The notes beneath the pieces were generated by a model that saw nothing but the letters and a program-made list of their open reading frames with translations, did not search any database and was not told the DNA's origin. The translations under genes were made by a program, and so were the position numbers. A stretch of DNA of 64,000 bases from Glandiceps talaboti (lineage: Eukaryota > Hemichordata > Enteropneusta > Spengelidae): NCBI RefSeq assembly GCF_964340395.1, contig NC_135563.1:22180651-22244650 (forward strand), written 5' to 3'. The number at the start of each line of letters is the position of its first letter. Position 1 is the stretch's first letter. Shown in pieces: positions 21,275 through 32,861 of the stretch.

Positions 21275-24200
21275 CTGAAACATACAAAAACATGGGTAAC
21301 ATTTTGTTACAATCTAATGTAGAACATATAAACTGAAATAAAGAAATTACCAGTAGATGAATGCATATCAAGGTTGTGTAACTTGTCGTCGTGGCAATGC
21401 TCAATATAAAATGTTGTTGGTAGGTGATATAGAGTTCAACAGCAATGGTGATGTGTTCAATGAGTTGATGGGGCCTACCTGTTACTTGGCAATGTGTTCC
21501 TAATCACTACACTATCCAATGGAAATATCTAGGAACCTCATCTTAATTTAAATCAAATGTGATCTTATCATCGCTGTTTATTACTTCCACTACGTTTAGA
21601 TTCACCAAATATTAAAACTTTTAAAACAATCTCGAACAAATGGGATTGCAAATCCCTTGGCTTGGACCATTTTCTTTCAACTGCCACATGTACAAAATCA
21701 GCAGTTCAGACAGTCTATTTGTAAGCCTTTGGAATTCTCAGCTTCAATCAGATATTGCCAACACCCCTGTACATGCTAACACAAACATTTAACATGTATT
21801 ATAGTGTGAAATGTTAAGGCAACATTTAAAATGAATTGAAGTTAGCAAACAGAATCTACACTGACAAATTCCTATAAAAATCATATGGTCGTATTCTATT
21901 GACATAACTTTATAATGACAACTAGTGCACTGATTTACGGAAAAACTAAAATAGTTTCTCCTTTTTAATAGTAATGATATTTACCTGTCATATCTCTGGG
22001 TTCTGATATATTGGTATTGTGTACACTATGTTGCCATGATGACTGATTATCACCATGACTGTGGATAGGACCACATTTTTGATGGATTCGTTGGTACTCT
22101 GTCATTGGCTGGCTTAATGCCTCCATTAAGAATGTAAATATTATCCCCTGTAAATGCCTATATAATAATTAGTAGATCAATAAAAATTGTAATTATTTTA
22201 CGATCAAAAGAAGGACTGTGACATTGTTGAATAAAACTGATTGTCAAATCTTTTGACATATCTGTTGCATCATTTAGCTGATTACTTGACTTAAACAAAA
22301 CAAATTGCAGTAAACTTCAATATCAATTTCCTTTCTGATGAGAAAATTTGAAACCAGCAATTAATGGCACATGTCGAATTAGCATTACATTTAAGTATTA
22401 AAGAAAAAAGTTCTCTGACAGATTCGTAGAAAAAGTAGATCCTAAAAAAACAGTGAAGAATTAACTATTACAAGAATGTGGGATTCAAATATGAGGTGTA
22501 ATTGGATAATAGACATAGGATGTTTATTCTTTCACTTTTGTTTAGGATAATTCATGTCTGAGTTTGAGGAAATGTTTTCAGAATAGGATTCATGAACTCA
22601 CATGCTGATTAAGAGAAGACCTACAGCTGTGCCTTCAGCTATTGGATAGGTGATTTCCATAATTAGTTCTAGTGATACTGGAAACGTAGCAGCAAAAAAC
22701 ACACCATACACACAATTGAAAATTAGAATCGGGGCTTCCATATGAGGTAAAGTGGAAACCTATAGGGACAAAATAAGTTCAAATGGTTATATAGAGTGGC
22801 TACCAGAAAGCAGTTGTTGATTTAAACCTCACTATTACCATCTTATTTTGTTGAAGAATGGTTAAAAATCACTGGGGAAGATTGCACCAACAATGGTCCC
22901 AGTCAACCTAGCTCACAATATATACAAATGATGACTAGGCTTTTACACTAAATCTTCAATATTGATTTCTTTTCAAATAACTTAAGGAAAGTTAATAACC
23001 CGCAATTAATGGCAGGACAAAGGTTTTTATATGAATGATTTTCCATGTGTGCTTCCATAGACATTATATGCTCCTACTGAGTTGTGTCATGATACCAGTG
23101 GTAATATAATGTACATGCAACAATATGGTCATGACATTCATTGTGAAAGGTGTTTTACATATGGATATCATTATTATCATTACTCACCACTAGTATTCTA
23201 AGTCTTTTACCACTTATATCATTTCTATTTACTATTTCTCTTAAAACTAGGAAAGTATTATACATTGTATTTAATTCAAAGAATAAATATTTAAACAATC
23301 CAGGCATACAAAATATTCTATATCAAAATTCAAACTAGAAAAAACTTCCCTTATTTTTCCTTTTTTGCATACACATGGAAATCTATCATCATTATCACCC
23401 GTTTGAAATAAATCATTTGTTACAAACTTATGAAACATTCAGTACACTATCTTCCAAAACAGAAATCTCATTATATAAATCATTTACTTTCCTACCACTT
23501 ACATTAGACGCACATTACAGATACATACTCACCACAACTATGATGGCAATACATAAACTGCTAAGTGCTTGTGTTATTTTCAATGTTTCATCAAAGAGTT
23601 TTGTCCTGTCCACAAACAATGATGCAGCAAGACTACCAAAGATTCCTATACCCGACTGCATCCCAAGCACTATTCCCGAGAATGTCTGAAAGATTGAGAT
23701 ATGGAAACATTTATTTGTATATTTGAGTCACCATATGGATGAGAAATATGTATTTATTTTGGATGTTAATTTATTTTCATTAATAAAAAGCCTGTACTAT
23801 GTTTTTTGAATTGGACAAAATAGTGTGAAACAACAAAGAAATATGTAAAGAGTACTTGGTCAGGTGCAATGTTGTTTCATATTGCTTTTTTTTTCATGTT
23901 TCCGGCACAAATAAGATGGTCAGAACTTGGCAATTGGTAAGACTTTTAGATGACCACGTACACTGAACTCTAACATACGTAGCTCAGTGAAAGTTTAACT
24001 TACTGGTGTGTAGCCATAGATACAGTATAGTTCTTCAGCAATAACATTGAGTGTATTGAACAAACCACCAGCTGAACCAACAAGAATCAATATTGTCCAA
24101 TATGACTTTATTTTAACTATCTGCAGGGTTACAAAATGAAGAAATAATTAGTACTGTCCAATAAATTCTTTTTACTATCTACAAAGTTTAAAAATGAAGA

Positions 24201-27200
24201 AATGGGAAACATTATGCATACCAGTCTTGTCGATAAGTCATAGGACTAGTAACATGAGAGGCATGATATTTTCTTTAAAATTGATAAATGTCTGAAGATA
24301 AATTGGGGTTTAGGAATATTTCATATGATATCAAAATATAAGGAATGGAACCTTTATACTGGCATTTAATGAAGATTGCACCTCAGGGGAAACATTCTGC
24401 TTGGAATTCAAAGCTCAGCTGCCTCATTCACCAAAAATTTACTTAAGATCCTTTTGAAATAGAAAGTGAAATTTTGGATCTAACGTTGTGTTTGAAGGAA
24501 AATCCTTCATTTTTCCAATAGAGAGTTTGGCAGCCATTTTGGATTGTGAAATGGGTTAATTTTCAGAACTATGCATGGTGACTCTTATTTTTGCTGTTGA
24601 CTTTAACCGAGAAAAGGTTGGAGTAAAGGTACACACTATACGCTCAGGGTAAAAGCCATCTTCGCAAACCATGGCCTGTTTTATGGCAATGTTCTGTAGT
24701 GGTAGAAATAATAACTCTGGTGTGCGAGAATGGGTAAAAGCCATCTCATGTTCTATGTGATACATACATGGAATGTACAAAGTAATGTTTAACATAGAAT
24801 ACACTTCAAAATGTAAGAATACATTTTCTCATACATCATGTGTTAGAATTTTCCTTATTTTCTAACATGCTAGCATTACCTTTTTGAGACCAGTCCAATA
24901 TGGTTCTACTTGAGTAGCTGCACTTGCCGATGGTGGACTAGGTGGTGTACTACTGTTTAAGCCAAATGTTGTCAGCAAGGCTGCTAACAAAGGTAGTACA
25001 CTGTTTACAATCAACTGAAACGATAACACAAGAAATTTGATCATCTTTGGAAGAATTCTTTTTCTGTGATTCTTTATTTTGAGATAGCAGGTATCAAATG
25101 AAACGCATGTGAAAACAAGTAAACATCTAAATGTGTTTCATAATAACTGTATATGTGCAAGAAGTCAAATCTTGGAACATACCATGAATATATTAGTCCT
25201 GATAGATCTCTTCAAAAAGTGTCACATATGACATTCAGGAGAGCCCTTCAGTTGGTGCTTCATTTGCATACCTGGTGTAATTTCTTTTATTCCTGCTAAT
25301 CCACCCGAGTTTCATTTGCATAATTTTGTTTATATCTTCTTAGTTTACAGTTCCAGTCACATTTAAACTGTTTTATTCAAAATGTGCACTTAATTGCCTG
25401 GTCGAAAAGATTCAGTGGAGCCCTATCAATTGATGCTTCATTTGCATATCTGAGTTTTCAGTTGGTGCCCCATTTGCATATCTGAGTTACTAGTATTAGT
25501 TGGGGCCTCATTGCATATCTGAGTTGTTAGTTGGTGCTACCTGGTGTCATTTCTATTGTTCATGCTTATCAATTTTGGTGCTTCAGTAGCATATCTTTTG
25601 TTTCATAACTTCTTGTAAACCGTATAGCCCTCTATTAGACTCTAATGTATATATATTGGATTATTTGAATAATAAAATTTTCTTCACTTACCAAAAAAGA
25701 TACCCCCTTTTTGGCAATAATGATTGGTGGAAGTATATTACCCATAAGAAATCCGGCTCCTGTGGTCATTATCATAGTAGCAAGAGCTCGCTGATTTTCA
25801 GGAAACCAATTCTCTGATACTTTTGTTGGACAGGATACAAAGATTGGATAGACTAGACTAGAGATGATTTGTCCAGTGACAGCGATGGGAAATTTTAAAG
25901 ATGGCGACACAAAGTCAAAAATGCTAATTACACGAATAAGGCTGCCAATTGCTGTGACCCAAGCACCAATGAAAAGCTGCAAAATATAATAAAACATTTT
26001 TAGAACTTTGTGTATAAATTAGAATTCCTAGATGTTTAGATTTATGTTATGATTGTTTAAAGGTGATTCTTAATGTCCAATGCAACAACCTTGAAAACTG
26101 TCCTCTATATGTTATGTCCCTTAACCAGTAAATGTAAGGATAACTATTCATAATTGCATATTGAAAGATAACAATGAGCCAAAAACGGCAACCAGAGCAG
26201 GGGCGAACTTAGAGTTACTGCCTATTGTTCTCAAGCTTGGGACTTGTGAAGTTTTAACATGAATTATCGATGTCACATTAAAAAATCATTCACCAAAAAA
26301 GTTCCCCAAAAACCAAACATTTTAAACAACAAAAACTGCAACTTTCTAGAAAATAAATAATCTCTAAATTTTGTGCAGTGTTTTTCAAGAAGTGTATGCT
26401 ATGCTACTCTCTGTTAGTGTGTGTCTTATATGTTAAAGATTACTATGATAAATATTATGTAATAAAGATGATTTCAACACTCATTTATGCATAGACCCTC
26501 CACCAAGGAGGATTTATGATTCATTCAAGTGACTAAGATGATGACTATGAAAACAAGAACTGAAAACTTACTGAAGGTCTCAGTCCATATGTGTCCAGTA
26601 ACCAGGTGGCTACAAAACCCATTGGTATTGCTAAGAATAGGTACAACATAGAAAACAAATTCACACTGTACTCAGATACTTCATAGTAATTAGCAACAAT
26701 GCTAGCAACTGGACTGTATGTTAACCAAATCTAATAAAAGGAAAACAATCAAAAATTAATCAAACACTGAATTGTGTCATTTATGACAGATTTCATTTTG
26801 ATAGTTATTTTTTCAAACTTAACACTAAAGTAATGTCTTGACATGAAAATATTTAAAAGGAGTGAACAGGTTCGCCTTGTGAAAACCACAATTCCTTTTC
26901 TGGTTATAAATAGAAACCTGCTAGACAAAAGTTTGTCTCCGGGCATTTTCTGTCTGGATATGAGTTTAGGCTAAAGTTACAATATATCTTAATTACTTCT
27001 GTTGGTTACATATCTTGCATAGGAGCTACTTTTTGGAAGTTATTGGCCAACAAAACTTGATATTTCTGTATTGAAAGGGCTTAGCTATAACTACAAAGCT
27101 CTTTGTCCATTAATGTAGTATATGCCTCAGACAAAATCTTACACTTGTGCAATTACTTTGATCAAATAAACTCAAACCCATTTGCAACAAAAATAGACAG

Positions 27201-28662
27201 GGTCACCAAGTTTTTTAACAAGTCAAAATGATATTAAAATTAAGCTACTTTAGAATCAATATGGCCACATCACCGAAAACTGTGTTCAAGCTTTGGAAAT
27301 ATTAAAGATCTTTGATTTTCTTGCATTCATATTATAATTTAATCAGGATTCTATGTAAGTATTTTCAGTTTAGGAAAATACATAAGCCATCAAATTCTGC
27401 CACTTTTGTTTAAATTATTTTCTGTATTGAGGGTACAGTCATCGAATGAATCATTTCCTGCTATTGTTATTTCTGTCACTGTTATTTCATTCATTGTTAT
27501 TGTGAAGAAAAGTACTTTCTTCTCATGCATAATACCTCCCCTCCCTCTCGGAAGAGTTATTCTTCTTTGAGAAAAACATTAAATTCAAACAATTCATATA
27601 AATGACATGATTATACCTCAATATCACAGTACTCGTCTGTTTTAAGATTGAGTGCATTCATTCGTATGTCTCTGTGTGCGAGTTTAATACAGGTACCAGG
27701 ACAACCATTATGCAAATTACATTAGTGACTTGTCATGAACTTTGACCTTTGTTAGCCGAGACACGCATTTTGTATTGGTTGCACCTACATTTCTCTGAGT
27801 ACTGCAGGACAGTCATTAAAATTGTGTTTTCCGAACAATACTTGCAGTTAACTGGTGTATAGTATAGATAGAATTTTGTGAATGGGGATGGGGCATGTGA
27901 GGGGTGGGGGTGGGGTGGAAATGGATGAGAACATGTATGTAGCCTGTAGGCGTATGTAGGCGTAAAATCCTTGAATCGCCGGGTGCGATAAAATGTTTTT
28001 AATAGAAAGTTTTGTCATTCATGAAAGTTGAATGATCAGTTATCGTGTAGCCAGACTACATTGGAGTAATCTGTCTGCCATTTTAACCCCCCCCCCCCGG
28101 GTTTTGCTGATACACCATGGAGGTAGATTTCACCCCCCCCCCTTATACCTCCATGCTGATACCGCCCAGTGCTCTAATATAATAACCTTTGACCTTGTAA
28201 TGCGAGTAGCTCGAGACATGTACATTTCACCTTCAATGACAATACTGTGAGATTTGGGCAATCTATATGTAACAATACACAATGTCGTCCTAAGGCTTAC
28301 AAATCACAAACACTGTGAAACAGAATACTGAATAATCTGAAATAAAAAAACGTATTATCCTCACAATTGCATTCCTTTCATCGATTTGTTATTAACAATA
28401 AAAATGATTCACATAGACATGTCATGCCATGTCAGATGTTAACAACACAATAACTATTAACAAAATGAACACGTACCAATTGACTGGAAAATGCAAGTAA
28501 TGCGACCAGGCTTAGAACAAACCATCTTCTTCTGTATACTTTATAATGTAATGGAATATGAACATTGTTTATGGTAGACGAGTCATCGATACCCGCATCA
28601 TTATCACAATCATGATCTACAGTTGAAATTAAATGCCGTGAGTTTTCAATTGAACTAGCCAT
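21108..28662 (-). CDS. SLC49A3 (MFSD7)-like major facilitator transporter, 9 exons
   Basis: Joined exons (28477-28662, 26572-26730, 25692-25976, 24880-25014, 24004-24120, 23533-23685, 22602-22759, 21985-22157, 21108-21274) give 1,533 nt, 510 residues plus stop, with every intron GT-AG and every phase matching. Family marks are: YKVYRRRWFVLSLVAL at the start of TM1; YSPVAS; FPENQRALATMI, matching the WFPE-x-QRA signature; a central-loop PPSPPSASAA motif; LFVDRTKLFDETLKI; the ELIMEITYPIAEG segment; and KAKYRRM after the last TM. These fit SLC49A3 better than FLVCR1/2 or SLC49A4. SLC49 members are twelve-TM facilitators (FLVCR1/2 carry choline; SLC49A3 substrate is poorly defined), so the substrate here is not assigned. 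The first six introns are all phase 0. Intronic repeats include an inverted-repeat element fragment (23725-23870) and octamer-rich degenerate repeats (25250-25610). Confidence 0.93.
21985..22157 (-). CDS. SLC49A3-like exon 8 (residues 398-455)
   Basis: Two acceptors are possible. TTATATAG ending at 22158 keeps the frame (MHLQGIIFTFLMEAL); the nearer TTTACAG would run into a stop, so I chose the first. It ends in phase 1 at GTAAAT. Confidence 0.85.
22602..22759 (-). CDS. SLC49A3-like exon 7 (residues 346-398)
   Basis: It encodes two helices, including FPVSLELIMEITYPIAEGTA. The acceptor is CCCTATAG. The donor GTGAGT splits the Met codon (AT|G), phase 2. Confidence 0.9.
23533..23685 (-). CDS. 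SLC49A3-like exon 6 (residues 295-345)
   Basis: It encodes GIVLGMQSGIGIFGSLAASL and the loop motif VDRTKLFDETLKI. The acceptor is AATCTTTCAG and the donor GTGAGT. Confidence 0.92.
23725..23870. mobile_element. Fragment of inverted-repeat element family (see 32295 and 44810)
   Basis: CCATATGGATGAGAA followed by TATTTATTTTGGAT and an ACTATGTTTTT block matches the left end of the elements at 32295-32637 and 44810-45163. The right end is missing. It lies in the intron between SLC49A3-like exons 5 and 6. Confidence 0.65.
24004..24120 (-). CDS. SLC49A3-like exon 5 (residues 256-294)
   Basis: It encodes a central transmembrane segment (SYWTILILVGSAGGLFNTL). The acceptor is CCTGCAG and the donor GTAAGT. 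Confidence 0.92.
24880..25014 (-). CDS. SLC49A3-like exon 4 (residues 211-255)
   Basis: It encodes TM6 and the start of the central loop with TPPSPPSASAATQ. The acceptor is TCGTTTCAG and the donor GTAATG, both phase 0. Confidence 0.92.
25250..25610. repeat. Degenerate intronic repeats with ATTTGCAT octamers
   Basis: Loosely repeated units containing GGTGCTTCATTTGCATAYCTG recur between SLC49A3-like exons 3 and 4. Exact ATTTGCAT octamers occur at 25262, 25314, 25440 and 25472, with a one-base variant near 25510. Confidence 0.55.
25692..25976 (-). CDS. SLC49A3-like exon 3 (residues 116-210)
   Basis: It covers TM3-TM5 and carries the family signature CPTKVSENWFPENQRA. The acceptor is TATTTTGCAG and the donor GTAAGT. 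Confidence 0.94.
26572..26730 (-). CDS. SLC49A3-like exon 2 (residues 63-115)
   Basis: It begins IWLTYSPVAS and ends LLDTYGLRPS. It has a TTTTATTAG acceptor and a GTAAGT donor, both phase 0. It holds the end of TM1 and TM2. Confidence 0.92.
27895..28145. repeat. G-rich and C-rich homopolymer runs in SLC49A3-like intron 1
   Basis: A GGGGTGGGGGTGGGGTGG run near 27899-27918 and two C tracts near 28087-28098 and 28133-28142. The flanks (ACCCCCCCC, TACACCATGGAGG) look like a small imperfect duplication. Confidence 0.7.
28477..28662 (-). CDS. SLC49A3-like exon 1 (residues 1-62)
   Basis: It starts at ATG (complement at 28660-28662) with a 40-residue acidic cytoplasmic N-terminus, then the first transmembrane helix. 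The donor GTACGT follows TCCAGTCAATTG. Confidence 0.93.
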
Positions 28663-29365
28663 TTCCTCTATTTAGTTCATAGAATTAAAAGCGTACAAGT
28701 CCAGTACACATGACCGACAATCTAAAAATGTTACTACAACCTGAACCAAAGAGGTCACCCTCTTTGATACAACCGATGTCTAGAGAACTTAGAAGTTCGT
28801 ATCTGCTGTCTCCTAAACAGTAACAATCACACACATGGATTATGGAAACAGAGGCTTCGGTGTCGACGGCTTTCCAAAAAATCCCTCTTCACGATACTTT
28901 GTGATTAATGATGTCAATAAGTCTACATATATGCTACAGATAGCGTTGAAAGTAAACGTCTGGTCACATCCACCATTCTTTCCTTGATGCTCTAAAGATA
29001 AAGTACGCGTTCGGGTTCTTTCAGTCAACTCTGCTGATCTATGAAGGTCCCGGGTCGGTCACGCTTGCGGCCTTTTTAAATACCACATGTAATGAGGTAT
29101 CATGTGACTTCCCTTTGTGAAATGAACAAGTCACAGTATGATCACAGGACAGACACTCACATCACAAGGTCCTGTCTGACATAAATGGAAATTGCACAGT
29201 CATGATGTTTTTCATTTTCTAAGTTACCAAGGTATTATGTAGTCTTCGTGTTGTTGTATACTGCTACATGTATGTGTTTCACCATATAATAGATGTACAT
29301 TGTATTAGGGTTCACCAACGATGCGGTCGGATCACAGGGTACTCAGTCTTATTAGTTATGTTTAC
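28663..29365. other. 5' flank of the SLC49A3-like gene
   Basis: This stretch should hold the minus-strand transporter promoter and 5' leader. I see no clear TATA box; a GC-richer patch lies near 29045-29075. Confidence 0.4.
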
Positions 29366-29640
29366 GAAAACAAACAAACAAACAAATAAATAAATAAACC
29401 AGCAAACAATAGACAAATAAATACTGACAAGCATCAACAAGAGAGCAATTACGGTCATTAACAACTACAAGAATTACTCTCAGTTTTCCTATATGCGAAA
29501 TGCTCACAATTGTACATACCCCAATTGTACATACCCAATTGTGACCATGTCGCATAGAGGAAAACATATAGCAATTCTGGTTGTTGATAATGATTTGCAA
29601 CTACTCTCTTGTTGATGCTTGTCAGTATTTATTTACTTTC

Positions 29641-29695
<55 letters not shown>

Positions 29696-29831
29696 GTGTT
29701 TGTTTGTTTGTTTGTTTGTTTGTTTGTTTGTTTGTTTATTTAGTTAGTTAGTTAGTTTTTTGTTTGTTTGTTTGTTTGATTGTATGTTTGTTAGTTTGTT
29801 TGTTTGTTTGTTTGTTTGTTTGTTTGTTTGT
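29366..29831. repeat. Palindromic inverted repeat flanked by (CAAA)n/(TTTG)n
   Basis: Arm 29411-29512 is complementary to 29537-29640, with the perfect block ATAAATACTGACAAGCATCA plus ACAAGAGAG. The arms meet at a short AATTGTACATACCCC-type centre. Outside the arms, CAAA/AATA units on the left mirror expanded TTTA/TTTG units on the right. It is probably a palindromic MITE whose terminal simple repeats expanded on one side. Confidence 0.75.
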
Positions 29832-30987
29832 GCCCTATGTTTGGATTAGAAAAGCATCGTGATATATGTGTATATGTGTACTACTCATGATATATGTGGA
29901 TATGTGTACTACTCGTATGTGTACTGATAACACGAACGAAGGTATACTTGCTACAAAGCAAGTAGACAACAAAAAAGTAATGTGACGAAATGTCTAAAGT
30001 AGAACTTGATCGTTGACTTTTGATTTTCGTAACTTTTGGCTTTACGCATTCATGATTGATCATGACTTTGATTACAGGTGCGATTGACAATGGAAAGATT
30101 GACTTTGCTTTGTGAGTACAGTTCGTCTATCAGAGACCGTGTGGTCGGAGTAATCACATATGAATAATGGCTAGTAAACAAATGTTGAACAACTATACAT
30201 TGTATATGGGAGAAACCCCCGATATACATACTACAAATCAAGTTTATTTCGTGTTTACAGGGATGATGATGATGGTGATGATAGTGATGGTGGTGATGGT
30301 GGTGGTGGTGGTGGTGGTGGTGGTGGTGGTGGTGAATGAGAGAGGGAGAGAGCGAGAGCGAGCGATAGCGAAAGGGATAGGAGAGAGCGATAGAGAGAGA
30401 GAGGGAGAGATGAAGAGGATGAAAATGTTTACATGTAATAGCTTCAATAACTTGTAAAATTCAGGTGTGAAAGTACTCTGTCGTGTTCGTCTAACTGTGC
30501 CTTTGTAGGAAAATATGACATTCCACCAATCTGAAGTGACGTCATTACAGAAGGTAATCACAGTTAGACGTACATAACTGACAAGTACTTTCTCTGAATT
30601 TACATTATTTTAAAGCTAATTACCCTTTTCACATATCTGGTTACTCAACACCTCCGGCAAATTTGGATCATTCGGACAAATCCAGTTAGACCATAGACCC
30701 TACACGATGGGTAGGGTATAGGGTACGATCTATGGTTAGACACTGCAAAGAAGGACAAGTGATTTGTTCGAAACATGTCTATGTCTCAACCAAAAGTGGA
30801 AAAAGAGAACTTTTATATGAATGAATATGCGGAGCGTGTTTCCACTACAACGAGCACAACAAGCACTTTTCATTAACACTTTCATTTAATAATGACATAT
30901 GTAGTTTCATTGCACTTCATTTTTCAAGTTCTTATTCTATAAATAAATACCATAAAGAATGGTATGGCAAGGATTCGTGCATATTTT
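29832..30987. other. Intergenic with (GATGGT)n/(GA)n tract
   Basis: No gene recognised. A GAT/GGT-rich run and AG/AGCG units occupy about 30262-30412. A short inverted pair ACCATAGACCCTA / TCTATGGT sits near 30689-30738. Confidence 0.5.
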
Positions 30988-30989
30988 TC

Positions 30990-31090
30990 TTTTAATCATC
31001 TCGCAAACCAGAGCTGTTATTTCTTCCGCTACGCCAGTTTCGACGATGCCGTAAAAGAGGCTGTGGTTTGCGACGATGCTTCAAGAACAG
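30990..31090. repeat. Dispersed repeat copy (related to 5205-5295)
   Basis: It shares CAAACCAGAGCTG, TATTTCTTCC and GTAAAAG...GTGGTTTGCGACGAT with the 5.2-kb copy. The short open frame over it is not supported as a gene. Confidence 0.5.
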
Positions 31091-31156
31091 TCAAGAGGTT
31101 CAACTTGAGAATTCGAAGATTGGGATTCGAAGTACGAAGGACATAATATTTTTGAA

Positions 31157-31176
31157 CTGAGAGGGCGCCCTCTCAG
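31157..31176. repeat. Perfect 20-bp palindrome
   Basis: CTGAGAGGGCGCCCTCTCAG equals its own reverse complement. It lies about 1.6 kb upstream of the PRELID1-like start codon. Confidence 0.85.
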
Positions 31177-32294
31177 AAGAAAGGCGGAGACAAGTAACAA
31201 CAACTATCAAACGTTCTAGCGTGGTCGTGAAGTGCGGCACGTTTCAAGGAACGGTACCGGGTCAGGACAGGCGAACTTCGATCGCGATTTTATTATTTGA
31301 TTACTGTGACTTATCAATGGATAAATTGAAATTCAGGATTCTTTTTATGATTTCATAAGGTAGGTAACGTAAATGGATTGTTTTCATTCGTGTCAAACTG
31401 GAAAAACCAAAGACATGTCGGCTGTGTACGGTGTGATCGGTTTTACTGCACGATCGCGTGTACCGGCCGAGCACACATGATGTGAACTAAAATTACAGAA
31501 ATAACGGATACTTTTATTATATTTGTAATTCATAATTTGTGATAATGAAAGTTTTAATGAAATAGTGTGTTACAAGAACTGCGTAATGCCACTTACGCAG
31601 ACAAAATGCACACTTTATTTCGGTTTACAACGTACGTGTGTGTGCGTAACATCGTACTGTGATGTCACCACCCACCCTTGACCTTCGTCGCGTCCAGCAG
31701 GTAGGCGTACGGCTACCACAGAAATCGACAGAATTTTACACAAACTAGTAATTGAGGACGATATTTCAAAGAAATTCTTACAGGAAACCATTAACTTTTC
31801 ATCCCATTTTGACCTTTTAAATTTAAAAAATGGCCCACTCCAATATTGATTGTCAGCAGGAATTATGGGAACGTTTTGAGATAATGACATTGTTGTTCAG
31901 TTTTTTTCATCAATCATTTTGGAGTCGTATACAAGTTTACATTCAGGGGTTGTTTCAAGAAGACTATCAAGTAACACCCCACCCACCCTACATGTGCACA
32001 CATGAAGGACTATAAAAATATTTGCAATTTTCCCAATGATTACATTGAAATGTTATACATGAAACATTTATGTTATCTCCTGGACCCAGACATCCCTAAC
32101 CCTAATGTTACATCATACTTTGCTTGATATTGTTAGTGTTACCTTCATTTTGTTAATGTTGTCATATTGGTGAGAAATGGGTATATATACATTTTTAGAT
32201 TTCATTTATTTTAGATTTTATTGTAATTAATCAACAAGGATAAGGTTGAACCTGTGAGAATTTTTGTTAAAGTTTATATTCTGGGACAAATATA

Positions 32295-32637
32295 TTAAAG
32301 TGGTGATATGGACGAGGATTTGGTGTTTATTATTTTGGATTATTAATTTATCAAACAATTTTATGATGGCTTCCTATTTGTAAAGTCAATGTGAAACCAG
32401 ACAGCCTAGGTCTGTGTTTGTAACTCAATACATTGCAAAAAGCTAAAAGTTTTAATGTACATGCAATAACAAAGATTTTAGACATTTGTTATGACTTTGC
32501 AATGTATTGAGTTACAAACAAGGATTTGGCATACATTGTTTCACATTGATTTTTCAAGTAGTAAACCATGATAAAATTGTTTTATAAATTAAAAATCTAA
32601 AATAAATACCAAATCCTCATCCATATGGCCACTTTAA
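32295..32637. mobile_element. MITE copy 1, TIR TTAAAGTGG, TA duplication
   Basis: A 343-bp near-perfect palindrome begins TTAAAGTGGTGATATGGACG and ends with the complement of TTAAAGTGGCCATATGGATG. TA flanks both sides, as expected for Tc1/mariner-type insertions. Inner arms share ATAACTCAATACATTGCA-like blocks. There is no ORF. It lies just upstream of the PRELID1-like first coding exon. Confidence 0.85.
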
Positions 32638-32772
32638 TAGAAGACGAATAGAAATACTTTTCCTAAATGGTCACCAACATGTAATGTATGTAAGTTTAAT
32701 TCTAATAATGTTTTGATATGTTTTCCTTACATAATGAATGGTATTACAGTACTAGGTATAATACCATACAGG

Positions 32773-32861
32773 ATGAAATATTACGCTGGTTCATCTTTCT
32801 TCAAATACAGCTGGGACCAAGTTGTTACAGCATTTTTCCAACGATATCCAAACCCAAGAAG
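32773..32861 (+). CDS. PRELID1-like exon 1 (residues 1-30)
   Basis: It starts ATGAAATATTACGCTGG and encodes the conserved SWDQV...RYPNP block. The donor is GTAAGA, phase 2. Confidence 0.92.

Noticed and set aside
22150-22157. Nearer acceptor TTTACAG for SLC49A3-like exon 8
   Set aside because: It would put an in-frame stop immediately after the junction; the upstream TATATAG acceptor keeps the frame.
24556-24804. 82-codon minus-strand open frame within the SLC49A3-like gene
   Set aside because: It lies in the intron between exons 4 and 5 and has no matching splice sites or family sequence.
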